From: an uncultured beta proteobacterium | GTDB lineage: Bacteria > Pseudomonadota > Gammaproteobacteria > Burkholderiales > Burkholderiaceae | Assembly: GCA_903821995.1 (NCBI GenBank) | Contig: CAIJNI010000018.1 | Coordinates: 1 to 63,559, forward strand | DNA length: 63,559 nt | Direction: 5' to 3' | In this document: positions 57,160 through 63,559 of the stretch, one piece after another | Position numbering within the stretch: the first letter of the stretch is position 1 | Layout: each line of letters opens with the position of its first letter | Translations under genes and position numbers: made by a program | Notes under the pieces: model-generated | What the model saw: the letters and a program-made list of their open reading frames with translations, nothing else | Told to the model about the DNA's origin: nothing | Databases searched by the model: none

Positions 57160-58671
57160 TTAGCGTAAAACACCAGCAATTGGCTGTGGAAGATTCTGAA
57201 AACCCGAGCTTAAATCACCCGAACTCATTATCGTTGCCCTATCTCTAAATAATCTGACATAAACAAGAGCTTTATCTCCTGAAAAATTAATTTTTCTACC
57301 ACTCATAATCCCAGCAGGGGTCATAATTGAAAAATCTCTCAACCCATTAGGGACATTTACCCTCACCATGAATATATTAGAGGGCAAAGAAGACCAGTGT
57401 CTTACATCCGCAGAACTAATTGCTGACATGGTTATTCCAGTCACTAGGCTCGCCAATGCCCCTAAAGCTGCACTTTGATTTTTATCCCGGCTTCCCGCCA
57501 TTGCCGCTTGCTCAGCTGCTACTTGAGCTAAGACCTGAGTAAATGCCCGAGAACTTGCTCTAAGAACATACCCGGGCATTGCATCCTTTAGATCTTTTCT
57601 TGCCATAGCATCAACACTAGTGATCATTTCAGGCACCAGTGTAGTTGAATCAATTCGTAACTGATTAGGATAATATTTTTCTGTATTGGGCTGTATCCGC
57701 GGATAAGACACAGTAGCAAACTTCATCACATTGCCAATTGGAATGGGAATATTCACCTTAAAATTATCAATCAATGGAAGAAAGCCAGTCTCTATCACCA
57801 CCAAAGTATCTGTAGATCCACCCACCGAAGCATCAGTCGATTTATTCAAATTACTATCTAAATTATTAAGACCTTGCTTTAAAAAAGCTAGCTCAGGTCT
57901 AAGCTCAATCGCCTGCCTATATCCGGGAGCCGCCAAAGAACCTTCTTTTAATTTCTCAAATATAAATCCAGCCAAGTAATGCGCTGCCGCACTTTGATAG
58001 GAGTTTTTAAGAGTGTTAACCTCTGGGTCCGTCAGCGTATTCACTGGATACCCACCAATCATTGGATTGCCTGCCATAAAACGATTATCAATATTCGTCC
58101 TGTTGGCCTGACTGACCTTTGTTCGCTCCATTTGTAATGCTTGATATTTAATATTGTTATAGCTAGCCAAATCTTGCTCACGCTTGACCATCTTCATGAC
58201 TTCAACTCGACCATTATCCCAATCGCCTTGTAGAACATGATTAAGCGCAATGTGGTATGCCAGAAGACTACCTTCATATCCCTTTAACTCATAGTCTTTA
58301 TCTAGTAAATTTTCTGCAATCAAATAATCACCCAAAGCATTGACTGAGGCTTTTAAGCTCATACGCTTTAATTCACTCTGCCTAAGAACTTGGTCTGTTA
58401 AAAGCAAAGATTGGGAACTCGTTGGAATCCGGGACTGCCCCATGAGCCTTAAGACTGTTCCTCGCTCTAAATAGTAAACATTATTTTTAGCTGGAATAGA
58501 CTCATCTAATCCTGAAATAGTTTGCGCTAAGTTTCCTCTTTTAAAGGATTCTAAATCTGCATTTACCTTTGACTGTTGAGTAGCGCAGGCCGAAAGAACC
58601 AACGCAAGGACTCCAATGCTCAAACGTTTAGAAAAAAGCGGCAAAAATTTTGGTGTCAATAATTTCATCAT
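57160..58671 (-). CDS. COG3014-like lipoprotein of unknown function
   Basis: 503 aa. The lipobox VLSAC puts the lipid on C29. A helical-repeat region follows (about 40-270; TPR-like stretches with FKRGNLAQTISGLDE, LLAYHIALNHVLQGDWDNG and AAHYLAGFIFEKLKEGSL). A C-terminal half has DTLVVIETGFLPLIDNFKVN and PSNIFMVRVNVPNGLRDFSI. This matches the COG3014 group of surface lipoproteins as I recall it. It heads the minus-strand cluster with ycfL, lpoB and the exported protein, and diverges from ygiQ across 165 bases. Confidence 0.78.
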   Translation of the reverse strand: MMKLLTPKFLPLFSKRLSIGVLALVLSACATQQSKVNADLESFKRGNLAQTISGLDESIPAKNNVYYLERGTVLRLMGQSRIPTSSQSLLLTDQVLRQSELKRMSLKASVNALGDYLIAENLLDKDYELKGYEGSLLAYHIALNHVLQGDWDNGRVEVMKMVKREQDLASYNNIKYQALQMERTKVSQANRTNIDNRFMAGNPMIGGYPVNTLTDPEVNTLKNSYQSAAAHYLAGFIFEKLKEGSLAAPGYRQAIELRPELAFLKQGLNNLDSNLNKSTDASVGGSTDTLVVIETGFLPLIDNFKVNIPIPIGNVMKFATVSYPRIQPNTEKYYPNQLRIDSTTLVPEMITSVDAMARKDLKDAMPGYVLRASSRAFTQVLAQVAAEQAAMAGSRDKNQSAALGALASLVTGITMSAISSADVRHWSSLPSNIFMVRVNVPNGLRDFSIMTPAGIMSGRKINFSGDKALVYVRLFRDRATIMSSGDLSSGFQNLPQPIAGVLR

Positions 58672-58836
58672 AAGAGTTATATCAGTTAGTTTTTTATTAG
58701 CCCCAAAGTCAAATGAGTTCTAGAGTCCAATTTAACACGCGCCACATGAAAAGCTCTACATAAGCACACTGTTTGTTGTCATTTCTCTCTAATCTCAAGC
58801 ACTTAACAGGTATTTCACTTAAAATAGAGTCCATCT

Positions 58837-61149
58837 ATGAATGCACCCCAAAGCTTATTCGCTATCCCTGAAGCACCCCCATTAAATTCTTATCCCAAAT
58901 ACTGGGCAGAATGTTACGGGACAGCTCCCTTTTTCCCAATGAGTATTCTAGAAATGGAAAAATTGGGCTGGGATAGTTGTGACATTATTATAGTCACGGG
59001 TGATGCTTATGTTGACCACCCTAGCTTTGGAATGGCTATTATCGGCCGCCTACTTGAGTCGCAAGGTTTTAGGGTCGGCATTATCTCTCAGCCAGAATGG
59101 AGTAGTGCAGATCCCTTTAAAGCTCTAGGAAAACCTAATCTATATTTTGGCGTGGCAGCTGGCAATATGGATTCAATGATTAATCGTTATACTGCCGATC
59201 GAAAAATTCGTAAAGATGACGCCTATACTGCTGGCGGTGAAGGAGGCAAGCGACCAGACCGTTGCTCCTTAGTCTATGCACAACGATGTAAAGAAGCTTT
59301 TCCAGATGTCCCTATTGTTATGGGGGGCATCGAGGCCTCATTAAGACGTATAGCTCACTATGACTATTGGCAGGACAAGGTCAGACGCTCTATATTAATT
59401 GATGCAAAAGCTGACATCCTTCTCTATGGAAATGCTGAAAGAGCAATTGTGGAATTGTCACACCGCCTGGCCGCTGGTGAAAAGATCAGTGAGATGATGG
59501 ATATTCGTGGAACAGCTTTTGTTCGCAGACATTCTGCTGTTGGTTTCTTAGAAGTAGACTCAACTCAAATTGATGAGCCAGGCGCAATTCCTCCCCCCAT
59601 TAACCCCTACCTGATGCCTGATGAACAAGCAGCAGCTCAAGGTGAAACATGCGCCAAAAACGAAAGTACTCAGAAAGAAGCAGAGTTATTACCTCAAGAT
59701 AAGGCCATAAAAACTTCACCAATTAAGATTCACCTTTCACCTAAACAGAAGTTAATCAGAGATCAAACAGTCATTCGCCTTCCGAGCTATGAAGCTGTTA
59801 AACGCGACCCTGTTCTCTATGCACATGCTAATCGTATATTGCATCTTGAAACCAACCCTGGTAATGCGCGAGCTTTAGTTCAACAGCATGGCGAAGGAGC
59901 ATCTATAAGGGATGTTTGGCTAAATCCTCCTCCTATTCCGCTTTCAACTGAAGAGATGGATTATGTTTTTGATCAACCCTATTCAAGAGCACCACACCCA
60001 AGTTACGGGGATGCAAAAATACCCGCATGGGATATGATTCGCTTTTCTGTCAACATCATGAGAGGCTGCTTTGGGGGTTGCACATTTTGTTCTATTACGG
60101 AACATGAAGGCCGTATTATCCAAAATAGATCTTCTGATTCAATTATTAAAGAAATAGAAGATATTAGAGATAAGGTACCTGGGTTTACTGGAATTATTTC
60201 TGATCTTGGAGGCCCAACTGCCAATATGTACCGCATTGCCTGCAAATCTAAAGAAATTGAAGCGCACTGTAGAAAACCCTCTTGTGTTTATCCCGATGTT
60301 TGCCCTAATCTTAATACTGACCATACTCCTCTAATTCAGTTATATAGAAGAGCGCGAGCAATCAAAGGTGTTAAAAAGATTTTAATCAGTTCCGGTCTCA
60401 GGTATGACCTAGCGATCAAAGCACCTGCTTATATTAAAGAATTAGTCACCCATCACGTGGGCGGCTATTTAAAAATTGCTCCAGAACACACTGAGGGTGG
60501 CCCACTCTCAAAAATGATGAAGCCAGGTATTGGAAGCTATGATCGTTTTAAAGAGCTTTTTGATAAATATTCGAAGGAAGCTGGAAAAGAACAGTATCTA
60601 ATCCCTTACTTCATTGCCGCTCATCCCGGGACAAGCGATGAAGACATGATGCATCTTGCTCTTTGGTTGAAGAAAAACAGTTTTAGAGCGGATCAAGTCC
60701 AAACTTTTTATCCATCTCCTATGGCAACAGCAACTGCCATGTATCACTCGAATAAAAATCCATTGCGTAAAGTCACTGCAACTAGTGAAACCGTTGATAT
60801 TGTGCGCGGCGAAAAAAGACGACGCCTTCATAAAGCATTTTTACGCTATCATGACGCCAATAATTGGCCCTTATTAAGAGAAGCACTTAAAAAGATGGGG
60901 CGCGCTGATTTAATTGGGAACGGCAAACATCACCTCATTCCAAACTATCAGCCTCAAACAGACGGAAGCTATCAAAGTGCTAGAAGAAAAAATTCATCTG
61001 GTGCAACGACCGGTATGTTGAGAACAAAAGCAGTCCATAATCCACGGGACTTCTCACAACCTGAAAAAGTTGTTCGAGGACGAATATTGACTCAACATAC
61101 GGGTCTTCCGCCTCGGGGTCTAAAAACCAGTAAAAAAACTCGCGTTTAA
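58837..61149 (+). CDS. ygiQ: YgiQ-type radical SAM protein
   Basis: 770 aa. An N-terminal domain ([20 protein letters not shown], then [20 protein letters not shown]) resembles B12-binding folds of radical SAM enzymes. The radical SAM triad is C411, C415 and C418 in [42 protein letters not shown] and [20 protein letters not shown] are typical YgiQ phrases. A variable insert (about 255-300) and a basic tail of about 60 residues frame the core. The reaction is unknown for the family. It is 7 bases ahead of the Nudix gene. Confidence 0.93.
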   Translation: MNAPQSLFAIPEAPPLNSYPKYWAECYGTAPFFPMSILEMEKLGWDSCDIIIVTGDAYVDHPSFGMAIIGRLLESQGFRVGIISQPEWSSADPFKALGKPNLYFGVAAGNMDSMINRYTADRKIRKDDAYTAGGEGGKRPDRCSLVYAQRCKEAFPDVPIVMGGIEASLRRIAHYDYWQDKVRRSILIDAKADILLYGNAERAIVELSHRLAAGEKISEMMDIRGTAFVRRHSAVGFLEVDSTQIDEPGAIPPPINPYLMPDEQAAAQGETCAKNESTQKEAELLPQDKAIKTSPIKIHLSPKQKLIRDQTVIRLPSYEAVKRDPVLYAHANRILHLETNPGNARALVQQHGEGASIRDVWLNPPPIPLSTEEMDYVFDQPYSRAPHPSYGDAKIPAWDMIRFSVNIMRGCFGGCTFCSITEHEGRIIQNRSSDSIIKEIEDIRDKVPGFTGIISDLGGPTANMYRIACKSKEIEAHCRKPSCVYPDVCPNLNTDHTPLIQLYRRARAIKGVKKILISSGLRYDLAIKAPAYIKELVTHHVGGYLKIAPEHTEGGPLSKMMKPGIGSYDRFKELFDKYSKEAGKEQYLIPYFIAAHPGTSDEDMMHLALWLKKNSFRADQVQTFYPSPMATATAMYHSNKNPLRKVTATSETVDIVRGEKRRRLHKAFLRYHDANNWPLLREALKKMGRADLIGNGKHHLIPNYQPQTDGSYQSARRKNSSGATTGMLRTKAVHNPRDFSQPEKVVRGRILTQHTGLPPRGLKTSKKTRV

Positions 61150-61156
61150 TTTCAAG

Positions 61157-61660
61157 ATGTTCACAGTAATTCAAGATTATTTTGAAAAGTACCCTCATGA
61201 GTTTGAACTCTTATTTCCGAAATTAGAATTTATCAAAGAACTCCAAGATCCTTTTATAAGAAGTGCCTTGCCAGGGCATATCACCGCCAGCGGAATCGTT
61301 ATTGAGCAACAACAAATTTTATTAATCAAGCATCGCTATATTGGTGAATGGTTCCAACCAGGTGGTCATGTAGATCCTGAGGAGATGCCCTTAGAAGCAG
61401 CTATTCAAGAAGTTCATGAGGAAACAGGTTGGCTCACAGAACTCAGAGGAATTAATCTTCCTATTGACATCGATGTTCACCTGATTCCAGCTAATCCCAT
61501 TAAAAATGAAGCCGAACATTGGCATGTGGATTTTGCTTATCACCTAAAAGCTATCACCAAAGAGACAGCCTTAGATCCAGAGGATACTCAGTGGTTTGAT
61601 ATTCATACAATCCAAGCAACACGATTAGTTCGGGCCATCAAAAAATCATTAGCGATTTAA
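61157..61660 (+). CDS. Nudix hydrolase
   Basis: 167 aa. The Nudix box begins GGHVDPEEMPLEAAI and continues QEVHEETGW (about residues 75-98); the first Arg of the REUxEE pattern is Gln here (QEVHEE). Preceding phrase HITASGIVIEQQQILLIKH is typical. Such enzymes cleave nucleoside diphosphates linked to other groups; the substrate is unknown. The extra N-terminal helix segment (about 1-45) is unusual for the smallest Nudix proteins. The stop overlaps the convergent chromate transporter gene by 4 bases. Confidence 0.88.
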   Translation: MFTVIQDYFEKYPHEFELLFPKLEFIKELQDPFIRSALPGHITASGIVIEQQQILLIKHRYIGEWFQPGGHVDPEEMPLEAAIQEVHEETGWLTELRGINLPIDIDVHLIPANPIKNEAEHWHVDFAYHLKAITKETALDPEDTQWFDIHTIQATRLVRAIKKSLAI

Positions 61661-62241
61661 ATCACACTTAAGCCACCCAGTAAAGCCCCAACTAATAGCA
61701 TCCACAGAATATGGATTCTTGTTTTCCAAACAAGAATAATAGCGATAAATGCTACTGCATATGCCATGTTCACATGCGGAGACTCATGTTGTCCTGAAAT
61801 GATTAGCCAACTTGATGCAAGAATCGCACCAATGACTATAGGAGCTAATCCTTGTTTAAAGCCCATGACATAGTAATTTTGACTATGCCTCTGTACCCAT
61901 TTCGATGCTTGAAATGTTAACAATGAACTCGGCAAAAGAACACAAACCAAAATTAACATAAATCCAAAAATCGCCAAAGGATAAGGTGATTGTCCAATCG
62001 GAGTTGAGTTAATTCCTAAATTCCACCCCATCATCGATAAAACCATCACATTCGGTCCAGGTGATGCTTGTGCAAGTGCAATTGCTGATGCAAATTGTGA
62101 ATCATTAATCCAATGTTCTGAGTTTACGAGGTAGCGATAAACATCAGGTAGCAATGTAACAGCTCCACCAATCGCTAGAAAAGAGAATCCTAAAAAATGA
62201 AGCCCAACAGATAGCCAGTCAACTGAAATTAACTCATTCAT
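61657..62241 (-). CDS. Chromate transporter, short CHR subunit (second half)
   Basis: 194 aa membrane protein, about six helices. The CHR motif FSFLAIGGAVTLLPDVYRYL and ALAQASPGPNVMVLSMMGW mark the family. Short CHR proteins come as adjacent pairs with opposite topology; this one is the downstream member and its start overlaps the first by 8 bases. Family members export chromate, although natural substrates may be other anions. Confidence 0.88.
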   Translation of the reverse strand: MNELISVDWLSVGLHFLGFSFLAIGGAVTLLPDVYRYLVNSEHWINDSQFASAIALAQASPGPNVMVLSMMGWNLGINSTPIGQSPYPLAIFGFMLILVCVLLPSSLLTFQASKWVQRHSQNYYVMGFKQGLAPIVIGAILASSWLIISGQHESPHVNMAYAVAFIAIILVWKTRIHILWMLLVGALLGGLSVI

Positions 62242-62824
62242 GGTTAACCTGTTTAATCAGTTGGAAGTATGTCAACACCATTGAAAGTAGGCCTAATGTC
62301 AATAACAGAATAACGAAAGAAATATGAAATACCACTATCCCTACAAAGCAAGCTACTGCAATCAGAATACATTTCCAGAACCCTAAAGGGTGTTTTTTTA
62401 ATACACTCGCCATTTTCAATACTGAACCAGCAATGAGACCTGAAGCGACTATGCCCATCCCTCTTAAGACCCCAATCACCACAACATTGTCATGAAAATG
62501 ATTAAAGAATGCGGCAATCAGCATGAGTAAAACCATTGGGATCGAAAGCATTCCAGCTAATGAAACAATTGAGCCAATGATGCCGAAACATTTGCCTCCA
62601 AAAATGATGGCTAAATTAACGACATTGGGTCCCGGAAGAACTTGTGCAACGGACCAGTCCTCGATGAACTCTTGCAAAGTTAGCCATTTATGATTTTCGA
62701 CAAACTCTCTTTGTGCTACAGGTAGCACGCCGCCAAAACCTTGCAAAGAGATCAAGCTAATAGCCCAATACAATTCCTTTAAAGTTTGAGGACCACTTGC
62801 TAATCGTGGAGATAGTCGTGACAT
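62234..62824 (-). CDS. Chromate transporter, short CHR subunit (first half)
   Basis: 196 aa membrane protein. LISLQGFGGVLPVAQREFV (the GFGG motif) and WSVAQVLPGPNVVNLAIIFG (PGPN motif) identify the CHR family. With the 61657-62241 gene it forms a two-component transporter. TATAAT lies about 20 bases before the ATG on the minus strand, after a G/C-rich hairpin (GGGG-TAAT-CCCC near 62860-62875). Confidence 0.88.
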   Translation of the reverse strand: MSRLSPRLASGPQTLKELYWAISLISLQGFGGVLPVAQREFVENHKWLTLQEFIEDWSVAQVLPGPNVVNLAIIFGGKCFGIIGSIVSLAGMLSIPMVLLMLIAAFFNHFHDNVVVIGVLRGMGIVASGLIAGSVLKMASVLKKHPLGFWKCILIAVACFVGIVVFHISFVILLLTLGLLSMVLTYFQLIKQVNHE

Positions 62825-62904
62825 AAATTGATAGAAAAAAAAGATATTATAAGGGGTGGTGGGGTAATCCCCCCATTAATAACCGAACTCAAAAGTAGAG
62901 TAGG

Positions 62905-63039
62905 TTAAGCAGCCATGGCCGGAATAACCAAATAATCTGAACTCCCCCACAGGGCACAAGAGGCATGAATTCCGACCGAATATACGCTTGCATCTTGATC
63001 TTGAAAGAACATGACATAACCTTGTCCTTTTGGAACCAC
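62905..63039 (-). CDS. Possible small protein of 44 residues, unrecognised
   Basis: A GTG-started open frame (63039 to stop TAA at 62905) reads PKGQGYVMFFQDQDASVYSV, GIHASCALWGSSDYLV and IPAMAA. The composition looks protein-like and the antisense readings do not resemble anything. There is no clear ribosome site, and the internal ATG at 63012 is a more usual start. No family recognised; it may be a remnant like its neighbours. Confidence 0.3.
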   Translation of the reverse strand: MVPKGQGYVMFFQDQDASVYSVGIHASCALWGSSDYLVIPAMAA

Positions 63040-63044
63040 ACTTA

Positions 63045-63183
63045 CCAAGCGCCACGAAAACCAAAGAACATATTAATATACGATTATCACCTGATGTTGT
63101 GGAACACTTTTAAATCAGCAGGATCTGGATGGCAAAGTAGGATTGATGCGGCTCTTCGTCAATATATTTTAGAGCATCCTTAA
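63045..63183 (+). pseudogene. BrnA-type antitoxin remnant with a frameshift
   Basis: One frame reads KTKEHINIRLSPDVVEHF to a stop (TAA at 63111). From the next base (63112) another frame reads KSAGSGWQSRIDAALRQYIL and EHP to a stop at 63183. Joined, they give the C-terminal DNA-binding and oligomerisation part of a BrnA/COG3514 antitoxin. The break is one extra T in the run TTTT before AAA. No N-terminus or start is visible and no BrnT toxin gene is present. A sequencing error in the T run cannot be excluded. Confidence 0.7.
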
Positions 63184-63211
63184 TAGGATACTATAGGAAA
63201 TATTTAATTAT

Positions 63212-63317
63212 TGGGGTGGCTGATGGGGCTCGAACCCACGACAACAGGAATCACAATCCTGACTAATTGTTCAATAAATATATGGGGTTCCGGTTGATTT
63301 TCTGAAAAATAGCCACC
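63212..63317 (-). pseudogene. tRNA-His-like gene with abnormal, enlarged 5' half
   Basis: On the minus strand the 3' part is perfect: anticodon stem CAGGA/TCCTG with loop TTGTGAT (anticodon GTG, His), T arm GTGGG-TTCGAGC-CCCAT, acceptor GCCACC and an encoded CCA. The 5' acceptor GGTGGCT is also present and pairs. Between them, where a 17-20 base D arm belongs, are about 48 bases (an ATTTT/AAAAT mini-hairpin, then CCGGAACCCC and AT-rich sequence). Total 106 bases against about 77. No D-arm consensus is visible. It could be a disrupted tRNA, an integration scar or an unusual variant. The region just outside (63184-63211) holds nothing visible. Confidence 0.65.
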
Positions 63318-63319
63318 CC

Positions 63320-63505
63320 CTAAGTCATTGATTTATATAGGACCCAAAATGGCTTTTTCCAAACTTTTCGAAATTTAAAAGGCATTTCAAAACCGAGAAA
63401 ATCATAATGAAATTCAGTATGTGTAAATTTTGCCCATACTGCCAAGGATAAGCTCTTCAATTTTTCAGGATAAAAATTGTCGTATTTTTTTAAAGTTAAT
63501 TCAGA
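63320..63505 (-). pseudogene. Orphan C-terminal coding fragment, 61 codons, no start
   Basis: On the minus strand the frame is open from a stop at 63506-63508 to TAG at 63320, reading SLAVWAKFTHTEFHYDFLGF, later FKFRKVWKKPFWVLYKSMT. It is rich in Phe, Trp, Tyr and Lys, like the C-terminal end of an envelope sugar transferase or membrane-associated enzyme, but I cannot name the family. No ATG precedes it except one inside. The last 54 bases (63506-63559) show nothing recognisable. Confidence 0.4.
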
Positions 63506-63559
63506 TCAAATAAAGTATCTTAATAAACCCCACCAACCTCATAGGTTTTAGAATCTTAA

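Noticed and set aside
62876..63064. 62-codon minus-strand frame beginning MVFVALGKCGSKRTRLC
   Set aside because: Cys/Arg-rich low-complexity composition typical of a shadow frame; the neighbouring frame at 62905-63039 looks more protein-like.
63212..63317. tmRNA or selenocysteine tRNA as the explanation of the long tRNA-like sequence
   Set aside because: The anticodon loop reads TTGTGAT (His GTG) and the extra bases are in the D region, not the variable arm or a tag-coding insert.
1..63559. CRISPR arrays, insertion sequences, phage genes or known defence systems
   Set aside because: I found no regularly spaced repeats, transposase, integrase or phage structural motifs anywhere in the window.

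Overview
The window is a stretch of bacterial chromosome, AT-rich (about 40% GC by eye) and densely packed. Gene content and order point to a betaproteobacterium of the order Burkholderiales with a small genome, most like Polynucleobacter. The pointers are rpsF-priB-rpsR-rplI-dnaB, recJ-prfB-lysS, the isc operon, an intracellular PHA depolymerase of the Ralstonia type, and thrC-hom-alaA next to molybdenum cofactor genes. Most of it is core chromosome.

Layout. 1-2245 is the 5' part of a TonB-dependent receptor gene running off the left edge. 2506-7819 (minus) is comEC, tatD, lolD and lolC. 7855-13368 (plus) is an RpfE-like gene, recJ, prfB with its programmed +1 frameshift, and lysS. 13370-18775 (minus) is the complete isc operon iscRSUA-hscBA-fdx, preceded by two tandem IscR-type operators that I read from the sequence. 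uvrB (minus) follows, then aspC/tyrB, phaZ and an orphan rsxB (plus). 24543-33093 (minus) holds a DUF1841 gene, nth, a HIT gene, a DUF1501/DUF1800 pair, aceA and clpB (with a heat-shock-like promoter). 33510-39564 (minus) holds moaE, moaD, moeA, thrC, hom and alaA. 39629-47265 (plus) is a complete lipid A aminoarabinose (arn) pathway in which ArnA is two genes and the flippase is one small protein. Then bcp, a structured intergenic RNA candidate ending in a strong terminator, phoH and an NlpC/P60 lipoprotein gene. 50187-54251 (minus) is dnaB, rplI, rpsR, priB, rpsF and asparaginase. lexA (plus) carries a perfect SOS box over its promoter. 55094-58671 (minus) is a four-gene envelope cluster: a COG3014-like lipoprotein, YcfL-like, LpoB-like and an exported protein of unknown family. 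58837-61660 (plus) is ygiQ plus a Nudix gene, and 61657-62824 (minus) is a two-gene chromate transporter.

The last 735 bases differ from the rest. They hold no intact recognisable gene, but do hold broken pieces: the C-terminal half of a BrnA-type antitoxin split by one extra base, a tRNA-His-like sequence with perfect anticodon and T arms but an abnormal, enlarged 5' half, and a 61-codon open segment without a start. This looks like the scar of past integration events at a tRNA locus.

Functionally the window combines housekeeping (translation, replication, Fe-S assembly, amino acids), envelope work (Lol export, Ara4N, LpoB-type lipoproteins, NlpC/P60) and stress/DNA repair. I see no CRISPR array, insertion sequence, phage module or known defence system. 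The least described parts are the intergenic RNA candidate at 47798-47957, the LpoB-neighbourhood cluster and the degraded tRNA-linked right edge.
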